From: an uncultured Lachnospiraceae bacterium | GTDB lineage: Bacteria; Bacillota; Clostridia; Lachnospirales; Lachnospiraceae | NCBI GenBank assembly: GCA_902761225.1 | Contig: CACWJQ010000002.1 | Coordinates: forward strand, 33,723-97,722 | DNA: 64,000 nucleotides | Direction of reading: 5' to 3' | Notes under the pieces: generated by a model | Told to the model about the DNA's origin: nothing | What the model saw: only the letters and a program-made list of their open reading frames with translations | Databases searched by the model: none | Translations under genes and position numbers: made by a program | Shown here: positions 52,411 through 61,482 of the stretch, piece by piece | Numbering within the stretch: the stretch's first letter is position 1 | Layout: each line of letters opens with the position of its first letter

Positions 52411-53160
52411 ATGATAAGTGTAGTAGTACCTGTATATAATCTTGAAAAGTACATAACCGAGACGCTTGATTCCATACTTGCCCAGGATGTCAGCGATATG
52501 GAGATCGTACTCGTTGATGATATGAGTAAGGATTCTTCGGTGAGCATCATAAAGGAGTATTCCGCTTCCCATCCGGATGCACGGATCAGGCTTATAGAGC
52601 CCGGAACAAAGCTTAAGGCCTGCGGCGCCAGGAACCTGGGGATAAGGGAAGCCCGCGGCAGATATATCGCATTCCTTGACGGAGACGATCTGTGGGTTAA
52701 GGATAAGCTGAAGAAGCAGATGGCCTTCATGGAGAAAAACGGATGCGGGTTTTCTTTTACGGGATATGAATTTGCCGATGAGACCGGAGCCCCCATGGGC
52801 AAGAAGGTAAGAGTGCCTCTTAACATCTCATACAGACAGGCCCTGAAGAATACAACGATATTTACTTCAACAGTGATCTTTGATACGGATATCGTAAAAA
52901 AGGATGATATAGTTTTCCCCGATATCCTGTCCGAAGATACAGCGCTGTGGTTCAGACTTCTGCGCCTTGGTTACAGGGCGTGCGGTCTTGATGAGAATCT
53001 TACCATGTACCGCAGAACGGCAAACTCTCTGTCTGCAGATAAATCCGATTCTGCACGCCGCATATGGAACCTTTATCGAAAGTCCGAAGGGCTGCCGGTC
53101 CTTTACAGTGCCTGGTGCTTTATTGGCTGGGGCTTCAACGCAGTAAGGCGCAGGCTGTGA
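52411..53160 (+). CDS. Family 2 glycosyltransferase
   Basis: 249 residues, soluble. It starts ISVVVPVYNLEKYI, with VLVDDMSKDSS and FLDGDDLW (acidic metal-binding motif) and the later DILSEDTALWFRLL, a standard family 2 GT-A fold. Sugar and acceptor unknown. The open frame extends upstream, but the ATG at 52411 gives the family start. There is no clear ribosome site, and a -10-like TATTAT lies 11 bases before the ATG, so the transcript may be almost leaderless. Confidence 0.85.
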   Translation: MISVVVPVYNLEKYITETLDSILAQDVSDMEIVLVDDMSKDSSVSIIKEYSASHPDARIRLIEPGTKLKACGARNLGIREARGRYIAFLDGDDLWVKDKLKKQMAFMEKNGCGFSFTGYEFADETGAPMGKKVRVPLNISYRQALKNTTIFTSTVIFDTDIVKKDDIVFPDILSEDTALWFRLLRLGYRACGLDENLTMYRRTANSLSADKSDSARRIWNLYRKSEGLPVLYSAWCFIGWGFNAVRRRL

Positions 53161-53183
53161 TGCAGATCATATGGTCTGTATGG

Positions 53184-53189
53184 TATAAT
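53184..53189 (+). promoter_or_regulatory. -10 element close to a start codon
   Basis: TATAAT preceded by TATGG (extended -10) ends nine bases before the ATG at 53199. A transcript from it would have a leader of only about three bases. Confidence 0.5.
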
Positions 53190-53198
53190 AAATAAGTT

Positions 53199-54185
53199 AT
53201 GGATAAGCCTCTTATATCAGTCATAATACCTGTCTATAATGCCGCGGGTTATCTCCAGCGGTCTCTTGACAGTGTAAGTCTCCAGACATACAGAGAACTG
53301 GAGATAATCACGGTTGATGACGGCTCGAAGGATGAGAGTCTCAGCATTCTTGAAAGCTATGCGGCCCAGGATCACAGGTTCAGGGCTATCCATAAGGAAA
53401 ACGGCGGATCCTCATCTGCGAGAAATGCCGGCCTGAAGGTTGCCTCAGGGGATTATGTGGGCTTCATGGATGCGGATGACTATATAGAGTCCGATATGTA
53501 TGAGAATCTGCTCAGGGCATATGACGAAGATGCTGACGCAGATGTCACACAGATCCTCTCATGCGAGGAGGACGAGAGCGGAAGACAGGTAAAGGCCTTC
53601 GGTGAGGGATTTGATACCTCCGAAAGCTTTTCAGGAAGGGAATTCTTCCGGACACTTCTGCTTCATACCGGCGACAGTTCCTTCTGTACCAAGCTTTTCA
53701 GGAGAGACTTTATCGAGGGATTTTCTTTTTCCGAAGGAAGACTTAACGAGGATTTCGAGCTCCTTGTAAAGATGAGTGAGGAGATAAGAAGCCTCCATGT
53801 GTGCAGGAAGCCGGGATATCACATAATCCTGAGATCACAGAGTAATACCAGAGGGGATTATAATCAGCCCTTCTATGAGAATGTGATGGAAAATGCCGAG
53901 AAGATGCTTGCGCTTACTTCGGAAAAGTATCCGGATCTTAAGGCTGAAGCAATACATTTTTATCTTATGCAGGCCATGTGGTTCCTTCTTCACATTCCTT
54001 CTGCTGAAATGAGGGATGATAACCGTCTGTATACATCGGTTATGAAGAGGGTCAGGCAGTACAGGGGAAGCATAGGGAAGGACCAATACCTTCAGCCGAA
54101 GGCTAAGAGGAATCTGCTTATCCTTGCGTATCTTCCGGCAAGGACGATAAAGAAAATGCACGAATCGATCAAGGGCCGCTCATGA
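53199..54185 (+). CDS. Family 2 glycosyltransferase
   Basis: 328 residues. ISVIIPVYNAAGYL, ITVDDGSKDES, and FMDADDYIE (acidic DxD-like motif) define the GT-A domain in the first 115 residues. GRLNEDFELLVKM is the ED base motif. A basic C-terminal region of about 90 residues may touch the membrane. Paralogous to the gene before it. No Shine-Dalgarno precedes the ATG. Confidence 0.87.
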   Translation: MDKPLISVIIPVYNAAGYLQRSLDSVSLQTYRELEIITVDDGSKDESLSILESYAAQDHRFRAIHKENGGSSSARNAGLKVASGDYVGFMDADDYIESDMYENLLRAYDEDADADVTQILSCEEDESGRQVKAFGEGFDTSESFSGREFFRTLLLHTGDSSFCTKLFRRDFIEGFSFSEGRLNEDFELLVKMSEEIRSLHVCRKPGYHIILRSQSNTRGDYNQPFYENVMENAEKMLALTSEKYPDLKAEAIHFYLMQAMWFLLHIPSAEMRDDNRLYTSVMKRVRQYRGSIGKDQYLQPKAKRNLLILAYLPARTIKKMHESIKGRS

Positions 54186-54225
54186 CATACGTAAATATAC
54201 TTTTAAAGGCTCCGGAGAATTGAAC

Positions 54226-55674
54226 ATGATCTTAAATGAAGAACAATATAAAAAAGCACAGTTCAGGGAGAGTACCAAGAGACTTATAAATCTCCTGTTC
54301 ATACTTGTATGCATAGGCCTGGAGGTTGGCATATTTGCGTATCACTGGATCTTTCATTTCCAGTACAGCGTTGTTGAACCCCTCAGACATTTCTGGTTCA
54401 AGGGCCATTTGCTGGAGATCACCATATACGGAGTTATCCTCCTGATGTTCTCAAGCATGTACGGAGGAATAAGACTCGGGTATCTTAAGAATTCCGAGAT
54501 CGTATTTTCACAGATGTTCGCAACACTCCTTTCGGAGATACTGATCTACGGCGAGCTCTCACTCATGGCTTTCGAGCTGTTCAGACTTCACTATTTTATC
54601 TACATGATAGTGGAACAGCTGGTGGTCGTGGCAGTCTATATCCCCATAGCCAATAAGATCTACAGGCATATATTCCCTCCCAGAAAGCTGCTCCTCATCT
54701 ATGGTTCGAGGAACCCGGATGAGCTGAAGTCCAAGTTCGAGACCAGAAGAGATAAATATGTGATCACCGACACTATATGTTCGGAAGAAGGCTATGATGC
54801 CATAGAAAAAAGGATCGCTGATGACCTTGGAGACGGCAGGTGCAACGCGGTTGTCATCGGGGATATATCGGTTACCGACCGCAAGCCCATAATAAAGTAC
54901 TGTTATGCCAATTCAATAAGATTCTATATGCTTCCGAAGATCAACGATGTGATACTTCTCGGAGCTGAGGAACTGCATGTTTTCGATTCACCAATACTCC
55001 TGAACAGGGAGTATTCACTGACGGTTGAAGAGAGGGTGGTAAAGAGATTCATCGATATTCTCTTTTCCCTTATCCTGATAATCCTGTCCTCGCCCTTTAT
55101 GCTTCTTACTGCGATCGCAGTCAAGGCCTGCGACGGAGGTCCTGTGCTGTATAAGCAGATCAGATGTACCAGGGGAGCCAGGAAGTTCACCATATACAAG
55201 TTCAGATCCATGAGGATCGATGCGGAAAAGGACGGTGTTGCAAGACTTGCCAGCAAGGGCGATTCACGTATCACACCGGTCGGAAAGTTCATCAGAAAGG
55301 TCAGGCTTGATGAACTTCCCCAGCTGTTCAACATACTTAAGGGTGACATGTCCTTCATAGGTCCCAGGCCCGAGCGCCCTGAGATAATAGAACAGTACCT
55401 TGAGATAATGCCGGAATTTGCATACAGGATGAAGGTCAAGGCGGGACTTGCGGGATTTGCCCAGGTTTACGGTAAGTACAATACAACCCCCTATGACAAA
55501 CTGAAGCTTGATCTTATATACATAGAAAAGTATTCCATCATGCTCGATCTTAAGCTGATGCTTCTTACGCTCAAGGTTCTCTTCTGGCCCGATTCCACCG
55601 AAGGAGTCGAGAAGGACCAGATCACTGCTCTTAAGAACGGACAGGATACCTCGCATAAGCAGGAAGATGAATAA
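54226..55674 (+). CDS. Polyprenyl-phosphate sugar-1-phosphate transferase (WbaP/WcaJ-like)
   Basis: 482 residues. Four N-terminal helices (about 22-150), a nucleotide-binding-like middle (LLLIYGSRNPDEL near 160), a fifth hydrophobic segment near 275, and the catalytic domain at about 270-470. Catalytic features are YKFRSMR, VRKVRLDELPQLFNIL-type sequence and SFIGPRPERPEI. It should transfer a sugar phosphate from a UDP-sugar to undecaprenyl phosphate, the first step of polysaccharide assembly. The ATG at 54226 follows CCGGAGA. It sets the function of this cluster. Confidence 0.92.
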   Translation: MILNEEQYKKAQFRESTKRLINLLFILVCIGLEVGIFAYHWIFHFQYSVVEPLRHFWFKGHLLEITIYGVILLMFSSMYGGIRLGYLKNSEIVFSQMFATLLSEILIYGELSLMAFELFRLHYFIYMIVEQLVVVAVYIPIANKIYRHIFPPRKLLLIYGSRNPDELKSKFETRRDKYVITDTICSEEGYDAIEKRIADDLGDGRCNAVVIGDISVTDRKPIIKYCYANSIRFYMLPKINDVILLGAEELHVFDSPILLNREYSLTVEERVVKRFIDILFSLILIILSSPFMLLTAIAVKACDGGPVLYKQIRCTRGARKFTIYKFRSMRIDAEKDGVARLASKGDSRITPVGKFIRKVRLDELPQLFNILKGDMSFIGPRPERPEIIEQYLEIMPEFAYRMKVKAGLAGFAQVYGKYNTTPYDKLKLDLIYIEKYSIMLDLKLMLLTLKVLFWPDSTEGVEKDQITALKNGQDTSHKQEDE

Positions 55675-55691
55675 CGGACGGATGATACCGA

Positions 55692-57023
55692 ATGAAGATT
55701 TTATGGCTTTGTAATCTGATCATACCCCAGGCTGCAGAAAAGCTTGGAATAAAGGGAATCCCCAAGGAAGGGTGGGTGGAAGGCCTGCTTGAGGCCATGA
55801 GTGAAAGACTCGGAGAACACACCCTTGCCATAGCATTTCCCGTAGGAGAAGAGCATAGCGGAGAAAGAGGATCATTTTTCCTGCACGGGGAATCAGGCCC
55901 TGAGGTTACGTATTATTGCTTTTACGAAGATACGGTTCATCCGGAAAACTATGATCCTGCTCTTGAGAACAGGATGTGCAGGATACTTGACGAGTTCAGA
56001 CCTGATATCATCCACATCTTCGGTACCGAATTTCCTCATGCGCTTGCAATGAGCAGGGCTGCGGGAGATGGGAATTTTCATTATCATCCCGGAAAAGAAA
56101 AGGTTCTTATAACCTTCCAGGGTGTGTGCGCGGCCATAGCAACAGATTACATGGCATGTCTTCCTGAGAAGGTCATAGGCTATGCGACCTTCAGGGATAC
56201 CGTCAAAAAGGATTCCCTGAAACAGCAGCAGGAAAAGTTCAGGCAGAGAGCGGTAAATGAACTCGAAGCGCTTAAGGGGGCCGGACATATCGGAGGTAGG
56301 ACTTCCTTTGACAGGAAGTGGGCCGAAAGACTCGGAGAAAACGCAAAATATCATTATGCCGGAGAAGTGATGCGCTCTGTTTTTTATGAGCCTGTGACAG
56401 AGGACATAAAGAGAAATCCCAACACCATTTTTATCGCAGGGGCGGATTATCCTTTGAAGGGACTGCATATACTGCTTAAGGCTCTCGAAGGGACCAAATG
56501 GCCCCAGGTCAGGATAAGGATTGCCGGACAGGATATAGTTACAGCAGAATCCCTTGGCAGAAAGATCAGGATATCCGGATACGGAAAGTATCTGCAGGAT
56601 CTGATAAAAAGCACGGGACTTGAAAGGAAGGTCACCTTCCTGGGACGGATCTCCGCTTCTCAGATGAGGGAGGAGTATCTGAAGTGCGGAATGTTCGTGT
56701 GTCCGTCATCCATTGAAAATTCACCCAATTCCATCGTCGAGGCTGCGCTTATGGGGGCACCTGTCATAGCATCCAGAGTCGGCGGCATTCCCGATGTTCT
56801 GGAAGATACACTGCAGTGTCTTCTTTTTGATTACAGCAGGAAATCTCTGGAGGAAACTGCAGAGAATCTTCGGAAATGCATACTTAAGGTTAAGTCTGAT
56901 CCCAAAGGTGCGTCTGAGAGAGCAAGAGCCGCAAGGGCAAGGGTGCTGAGGGAACACGACCCGGAGGTTGTCGCTTCCGGAATCTTCACGATATATTCCG
57001 AAATGAACGGTAGTGATTCATGA
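55692..57023 (+). CDS. Family 4 glycosyltransferase
   Basis: 443 residues, GT-B fold. The N-terminal LWLCNLIIPQAAEKLG and IIHIFGTEFPHAL belong to the acceptor domain; the C-terminal donor domain has GLHILLKAL, VTFLGRIS and the ENSPNSIVEAALMGAPVIAS motif with its E-x7-E pair. It adds a sugar, retaining configuration, to the polysaccharide repeat. Overlaps the next gene by four bases. Confidence 0.88.
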   Translation: MKILWLCNLIIPQAAEKLGIKGIPKEGWVEGLLEAMSERLGEHTLAIAFPVGEEHSGERGSFFLHGESGPEVTYYCFYEDTVHPENYDPALENRMCRILDEFRPDIIHIFGTEFPHALAMSRAAGDGNFHYHPGKEKVLITFQGVCAAIATDYMACLPEKVIGYATFRDTVKKDSLKQQQEKFRQRAVNELEALKGAGHIGGRTSFDRKWAERLGENAKYHYAGEVMRSVFYEPVTEDIKRNPNTIFIAGADYPLKGLHILLKALEGTKWPQVRIRIAGQDIVTAESLGRKIRISGYGKYLQDLIKSTGLERKVTFLGRISASQMREEYLKCGMFVCPSSIENSPNSIVEAALMGAPVIASRVGGIPDVLEDTLQCLLFDYSRKSLEETAENLRKCILKVKSDPKGASERARAARARVLREHDPEVVASGIFTIYSEMNGSDS

Positions 57024-58270
57024 AGGCAGTATTTGTATCCAACTACATTAATCATCATCAGATCCCCTTTTGTGAAGCCATGATAAAAACCATGGGTTCC
57101 GAAGGGGAGTTTGTATTTATCCAGACTCAGGAGATAGAGCAGGAAAGGACGGCCATGGGCTGGTCTTCGGAGCTGCCTGCATATGTGAAGTGCTCATATA
57201 CGGACGATAAGGCCCATGAGGAGTGTCTTAAGTGCATTGACGATGCGGATGTGGCTTATGTGGGATGGACTACTGATACATCCCTTTACATGCCAAGGCT
57301 TAAGGCCGGGAAACTTACATTCAGGATCAGTGAGAGACTTTACAAAAAGAGTACTCTTCTTGCCTATAATCCCAGAGGACTGATGGCAAAATACAAAGAA
57401 CATACCGCTTTCAGAAAGGCTCCGGTATACCTTCTGTGTGCAGGGGCTTATACAGCATCCGATTACGGTATCTTTCATGCATATGGCGGCAAAATGTTCA
57501 GATGGGGATATTTTCCCGAGCTGAAGGAATACGGAAATGATACCCCGCTTGATCTTAAATCTGCTCCGGGAAGCGAAGTCAGGATACTCTGGGCCGGAAG
57601 GTTCATAGATTGGAAGCATGCCGAAAATGCACTGTTTACCGCATCAAAGCTTATTGATGCCGGAATTCCCTTTCACATGGATGTGATAGGGACAGGCGAG
57701 ATGGAAGATGAACTAAAACAGCTTGCCACTGCGCAGAGACTGATGGATCACGTATCCTTTACGGGACCCATGGCTCCTGCTTCGGTAAGGGAGTACATGG
57801 AAAAAGCCGATATATTCATCTCCACAAGTGACAGACAGGAAGGCTGGGGGGCTGTTATAAACGAGGCGATGAACAGCGGATGCTGCGTTATAGCTCCCGC
57901 TGAAGCCGGAGCAGTGCCGTATCTGATCGATAACGGTGATAACGGTTTTGTGTTCAGATCTGATGATCCTGATGAGCTTGCGGCATGCTGCATTCAGGCA
58001 GCGAGATATCCGGAGATAAGGAAAAGCTGCGGGGAAAAGGCATTTGAAACCGTGAGATATACATGGAATGCATCAGTTGCCGCTGAAAGGCTGACAGATC
58101 TTGCCCGGATGCTCATGGAAGAGTGGGGCATAGAAGAGGGCAGGTGCGGAATGCCGTCAAAGGTTCCGGGAAAAGCTGCAGAGATACCGTGGAAGACCGG
58201 CCCCTGCAGTATAGAGACCGTAAGGGATGAGAGCGTTGTAAGGGATAATGCACTTAAGTACAGATCATGA
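57020..58270 (+). CDS. Family 4 glycosyltransferase
   Basis: 416 residues, GT-B fold. The N-terminal VSNYINHHQIPFCEAM and the C-terminal ILWAGRFIDWKHAENAL, VSFTGPM and EGWGAVINEAMNSGCCVIA identify the group. A C-terminal stretch of about 45 residues after the fold is low in conserved pattern. It is coupled to the previous family 4 gene. The convergent protease gene ends 53 bases downstream with no clear terminator between. Confidence 0.87.
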   Translation: MKAVFVSNYINHHQIPFCEAMIKTMGSEGEFVFIQTQEIEQERTAMGWSSELPAYVKCSYTDDKAHEECLKCIDDADVAYVGWTTDTSLYMPRLKAGKLTFRISERLYKKSTLLAYNPRGLMAKYKEHTAFRKAPVYLLCAGAYTASDYGIFHAYGGKMFRWGYFPELKEYGNDTPLDLKSAPGSEVRILWAGRFIDWKHAENALFTASKLIDAGIPFHMDVIGTGEMEDELKQLATAQRLMDHVSFTGPMAPASVREYMEKADIFISTSDRQEGWGAVINEAMNSGCCVIAPAEAGAVPYLIDNGDNGFVFRSDDPDELAACCIQAARYPEIRKSCGEKAFETVRYTWNASVAAERLTDLARMLMEEWGIEEGRCGMPSKVPGKAAEIPWKTGPCSIETVRDESVVRDNALKYRS

Positions 58271-58322
58271 TAAATGTCTGCAGATGCATTGTCTGTTATA
58301 AAGCTGAAAATGCCCGCAAGTA

Positions 58323-59861
58323 CTAGTATGTATAAAGGGTGTTTCCGGTTATATCCTCATAAGCACTGACTATTTCATTCAGGGGAACTGCCCAGTCCCT
58401 TTCGGGGGAAACGGAGTATGCAAAGGCCATTCCGATAAGCCTTCCCTGTGCATCGAAAACAGCAGAGCCCGAATCGCCGCGGTGCAGAGTCAGAGCCATT
58501 TCTGTCTGGAGATGCGGGATAAAGTATGCAAAGTTCTGGATCTTTCTGACCAGTGTTCCGTAAGTGTAATGTTCTATCGTGCCGTCTCTGCCCATCTTTT
58601 CAAGTCCGAGTTCTATCGGATCGTCATTAAGTGAGTCCCAGTATGTCATATCGATATGAACTGTTGATATGAGCTCTTCGTACGAATCGGGAAGAGAGCT
58701 TAGAGCCACCTTTATGACAGCAACGTCATAATCATCGTCGACTCCCACTACCTTGCCGGTTGCATGGTCTCCGGTGTAAAAACAGATATCACATTCCTGG
58801 TTTTTGTTAACAACATGCTCGTTGGTGATGATATAGATCAGTCCGTTCGTGATCTGGGCGATGAAACCGGAGCCTGTTGTAATGCTTCCGTTTCTTTCGT
58901 TTATCCTGATATCCACCACTGTCGGTGTCACATCAAGAAGAGTTTCTTCAATGCCCTGATCTCTGAATACTCCATTGTCATAAATATTAATCCCGCCGAG
59001 GATGCAGTCGGTGCTTCTTGAAATATCCCTGTTACCGATCAGCTCCTGTATACCTTCGGGAGTATCTATATGTACCCATACATTTTCTCTTGCGGTAAAT
59101 CCGCAGGAATCGGTCACGCTGAGAGTTAATTCCATTTCCGCAGGTTCGGTAATGCTTCGGATATCCGCGGATATGTTCACCTTGTCCGAAAGATCGCCAT
59201 CGGTAAGATCATAAGCACTCACATGATCCAGGATGGATTCTCCGCATCCTATGGCATAGTAGAAATCTCTTACTTCTCCGAACTCCGGAGGAAGATCCAC
59301 GACATAATCCACAGAACATCTGGAGGAATTTCCGGATGAATCGGTTGCGATTATCCAGGCGCAGTAGGTTCCGGTAAACTCGCAGCTTAGCGAACTTTTT
59401 TCCATCAGATCGGTATTGAAGATCGTCTCCACATCCGGGTCTGCATCGATCACGTTTTCGATAAGATCGTAAGGCTGCAGCTCGGTCCCCTGAACAAAAT
59501 ACAGCGGAGTGTCCTGCAGGATGATCTCGGGTGGGACAGTATCGGCGATTGCTATATCATAACCGAAATCCATCCAGAGATAATGGATCTTCATGGGATA
59601 GACCCCGGGTCTGCCTGTATCCACTTCACTGAAGTCGGATGATGAAAGAAGCAATGCCAGAGGACCTGCATCCAGGTAATATGAAGGTTTGGTTTCAATC
59701 TCCCCGCCAAGCTCGAAGGTATAGGCTGATCTGGGTGCACTTGCATACAGAAGTAAGTATCCTGCAAAGAGCAATGCCAGGATAATGACAGGTCCCAGTA
59801 TTAAGGGCAGCACCCTGTGGAACATTGAAGATCTTGAATTTACTGATGGATCTTTTTTCAT
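58323..59861 (-). CDS. Membrane-anchored trypsin-like serine protease with Ig-like domains
   Basis: 512 residues. A signal anchor at about 18-40 leaves the rest outside the cell. Residues about 45-275 look like bacterial Ig-type repeats (VTDSCGFTARENVWVHI, DTVPPEIIL). Residues about 315-512 are a chymotrypsin fold with a full catalytic triad: His349 (TNEHVV), Asp379 (DYDVAVIK) and Ser464 (RGDSGSAV). There is no PDZ domain, unlike typical HtrA/DegP. It overlaps the preceding SGNH gene by four bases. Substrate unknown; processing of surface proteins is an inference. Confidence 0.87.
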   Translation of the reverse strand: MKKDPSVNSRSSMFHRVLPLILGPVIILALLFAGYLLLYASAPRSAYTFELGGEIETKPSYYLDAGPLALLLSSSDFSEVDTGRPGVYPMKIHYLWMDFGYDIAIADTVPPEIILQDTPLYFVQGTELQPYDLIENVIDADPDVETIFNTDLMEKSSLSCEFTGTYCAWIIATDSSGNSSRCSVDYVVDLPPEFGEVRDFYYAIGCGESILDHVSAYDLTDGDLSDKVNISADIRSITEPAEMELTLSVTDSCGFTARENVWVHIDTPEGIQELIGNRDISRSTDCILGGINIYDNGVFRDQGIEETLLDVTPTVVDIRINERNGSITTGSGFIAQITNGLIYIITNEHVVNKNQECDICFYTGDHATGKVVGVDDDYDVAVIKVALSSLPDSYEELISTVHIDMTYWDSLNDDPIELGLEKMGRDGTIEHYTYGTLVRKIQNFAYFIPHLQTEMALTLHRGDSGSAVFDAQGRLIGMAFAYSVSPERDWAVPLNEIVSAYEDITGNTLYTY

Positions 59862-61414
59862 TTGAAATACCGGGCCAGCTCCTGGGCCAGGAGATACCTT
59901 CCTTTTTCGTTATAATGCACTCCGTCGGGAAGAAGATACAGATAGGTCTCATCCTGCATAAATCCCATATCGTCCGTCTGCGACAGAAATTCACATCCGA
60001 GCTCTGACGCTGTCTGGGATACGGCATCACGGTAACCCTGCAGCGGTGCGGCATTTTCGGACAATACTTCTTCGCCATGAGAATAGATGTCAATATACCC
60101 CGGGGATAACAGCAGTATCCTTGCCTTCGGATATGCGGCCTGTAGTCTGCTTACGATCCCTGTAAGAGCCTGTTTATATTCCTCGGCCGGAACTCCCGAG
60201 AAATAATCATTGAGTCCGTACTCTATGATGAATATCGATCCTTCACCGTCCGTATCTGACAGTTTGTTTGAAGCCAGCCTGAATGCTCCGTAACTGTAGT
60301 GATCGGAAAAACAGGAATTGAAAAGGTCGTTGTTATCTATGCCTGTAAGATGATCGAAAGCTGTTCCCATGGGGTTTGATGGATCAGTAAGTGATACACA
60401 GCTGATGCCACCCTGACCCAGATTATAGGTTTTTGATCCTGTCATGTCGCCGAAGAATGAGGAAACTGCAGTGCCGTCTCTGTAATTGCCAAATATGGAA
60501 TCTCCAAGGAAATAGATCTCATTCCCCTGCAGATCTGCGTATTTTTCACAGGTCTTCTCATAATCCTGTGAGGCTTCTATCACTGAATCCATGACGGAGT
60601 TGACCAGATCCGGTATAAGTAGATATGTGAGTTCGCCATCCGATATCTCATGGATAAGAAGGTTATCGTTGACCTCCCTGGTCAGCGGAGAGTCATATCC
60701 GTCAGTTCGGATGCAGTCGGAATACAGTACCCATTCTTCCGAAGCATGATAATAGATAAGAAGGTTTGGATGCTCGGAAGCGTTTCTTACAAATGTTATA
60801 TATGACAGTCTTGCATCCTTTAATTCTTCGGCATCGAGGGAATTCCACATTTTTGCACTGTCATCCGGCAGCATGATATAGAAGGGGATCCCGGGATGAT
60901 CGTCTGCAAGATCGTATAAGAATCCGAGATTCTTAAGATACAGATCCCTGTTTGAACATGACTGACGGAATATGGAATATGGTGATATTCCCAGCATGAC
61001 TCTTTCCGGAAAAGAACTTTTATCCATACTGAGCGCTTCAGAGAGATATTCTTTGAACATCCTGACAGAGGAGTATGTTACCGGTGCTGTATATGTATCA
61101 AGGTCAAGATTGTTGGAAAATACTTCGCCTGTTGCGTTTGATGGATACATATATGCAATGAATACCGAGGCGTCAGGAATGACGACGTCATCGAGATATG
61201 TCCCTTTGTTCCTGCGCATGATCCCTTCTGCCTTGGGAAGCCCCTCACTGAGGCGTGCTTTGTGGACTCTGATCACTTTCATCCACAGCAGTATGCCAAG
61301 AGCTGTAAGTATAAGCACAGATAAGACCACGATTCCCGTGGTCTTCAGTATCCGTAAGATCCGTTTTTTCTTTTCGGATGTATCTTTTCTTTTGCCTTCG
61401 GTGTTATTTTTCAT
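59858..61414 (-). CDS. Membrane-anchored SGNH hydrolase-family protein
   Basis: About 518 residues from the ATG at 61414. A basic N-terminus and a helix at about 25-50 place the rest outside. Residues about 70-280 form a domain of unknown type. The SGNH domain follows: nucleophile Ser306 in LGDSIFG (block I), GQGG (block II), the Asn of YGLNDYF (block III), and Asp497-His500 in DGVHYNEKG (block V). Such enzymes remove or move acyl groups, often acetyl, on surface glycans. A TTG at 61471 would add 19 residues. The ATG lies about 12 bases from a -10-like TATTAT, so the leader may be very short. Confidence 0.82.
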   Translation of the reverse strand: MKNNTEGKRKDTSEKKKRILRILKTTGIVVLSVLILTALGILLWMKVIRVHKARLSEGLPKAEGIMRRNKGTYLDDVVIPDASVFIAYMYPSNATGEVFSNNLDLDTYTAPVTYSSVRMFKEYLSEALSMDKSSFPERVMLGISPYSIFRQSCSNRDLYLKNLGFLYDLADDHPGIPFYIMLPDDSAKMWNSLDAEELKDARLSYITFVRNASEHPNLLIYYHASEEWVLYSDCIRTDGYDSPLTREVNDNLLIHEISDGELTYLLIPDLVNSVMDSVIEASQDYEKTCEKYADLQGNEIYFLGDSIFGNYRDGTAVSSFFGDMTGSKTYNLGQGGISCVSLTDPSNPMGTAFDHLTGIDNNDLFNSCFSDHYSYGAFRLASNKLSDTDGEGSIFIIEYGLNDYFSGVPAEEYKQALTGIVSRLQAAYPKARILLLSPGYIDIYSHGEEVLSENAAPLQGYRDAVSQTASELGCEFLSQTDDMGFMQDETYLYLLPDGVHYNEKGRYLLAQELARYFK

Positions 61415-61422
61415 GCTTAATA

Positions 61423-61432
61423 TGATATAATA
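61423..61432. promoter_or_regulatory. Overlapping divergent -10 elements
   Basis: On the + strand TGATATAAT (61423-61431) is an extended -10 for the glycosyltransferase at 61483. On the - strand TATTAT (61432-61427) with TTAACC 18 bases upstream could drive the SGNH-protease pair. The two cannot be occupied at once. Confidence 0.5.
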
Positions 61433-61482
61433 CACCATGTATGCGTATGTGGTTAATATCTTTTTGATCAATTGGAGCTGAA

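Noticed and set aside
58271-58322. Bidirectional terminator between the convergent genes
   Set aside because: Only short dyads such as TCTGCAGA are present and no T run follows in either direction.
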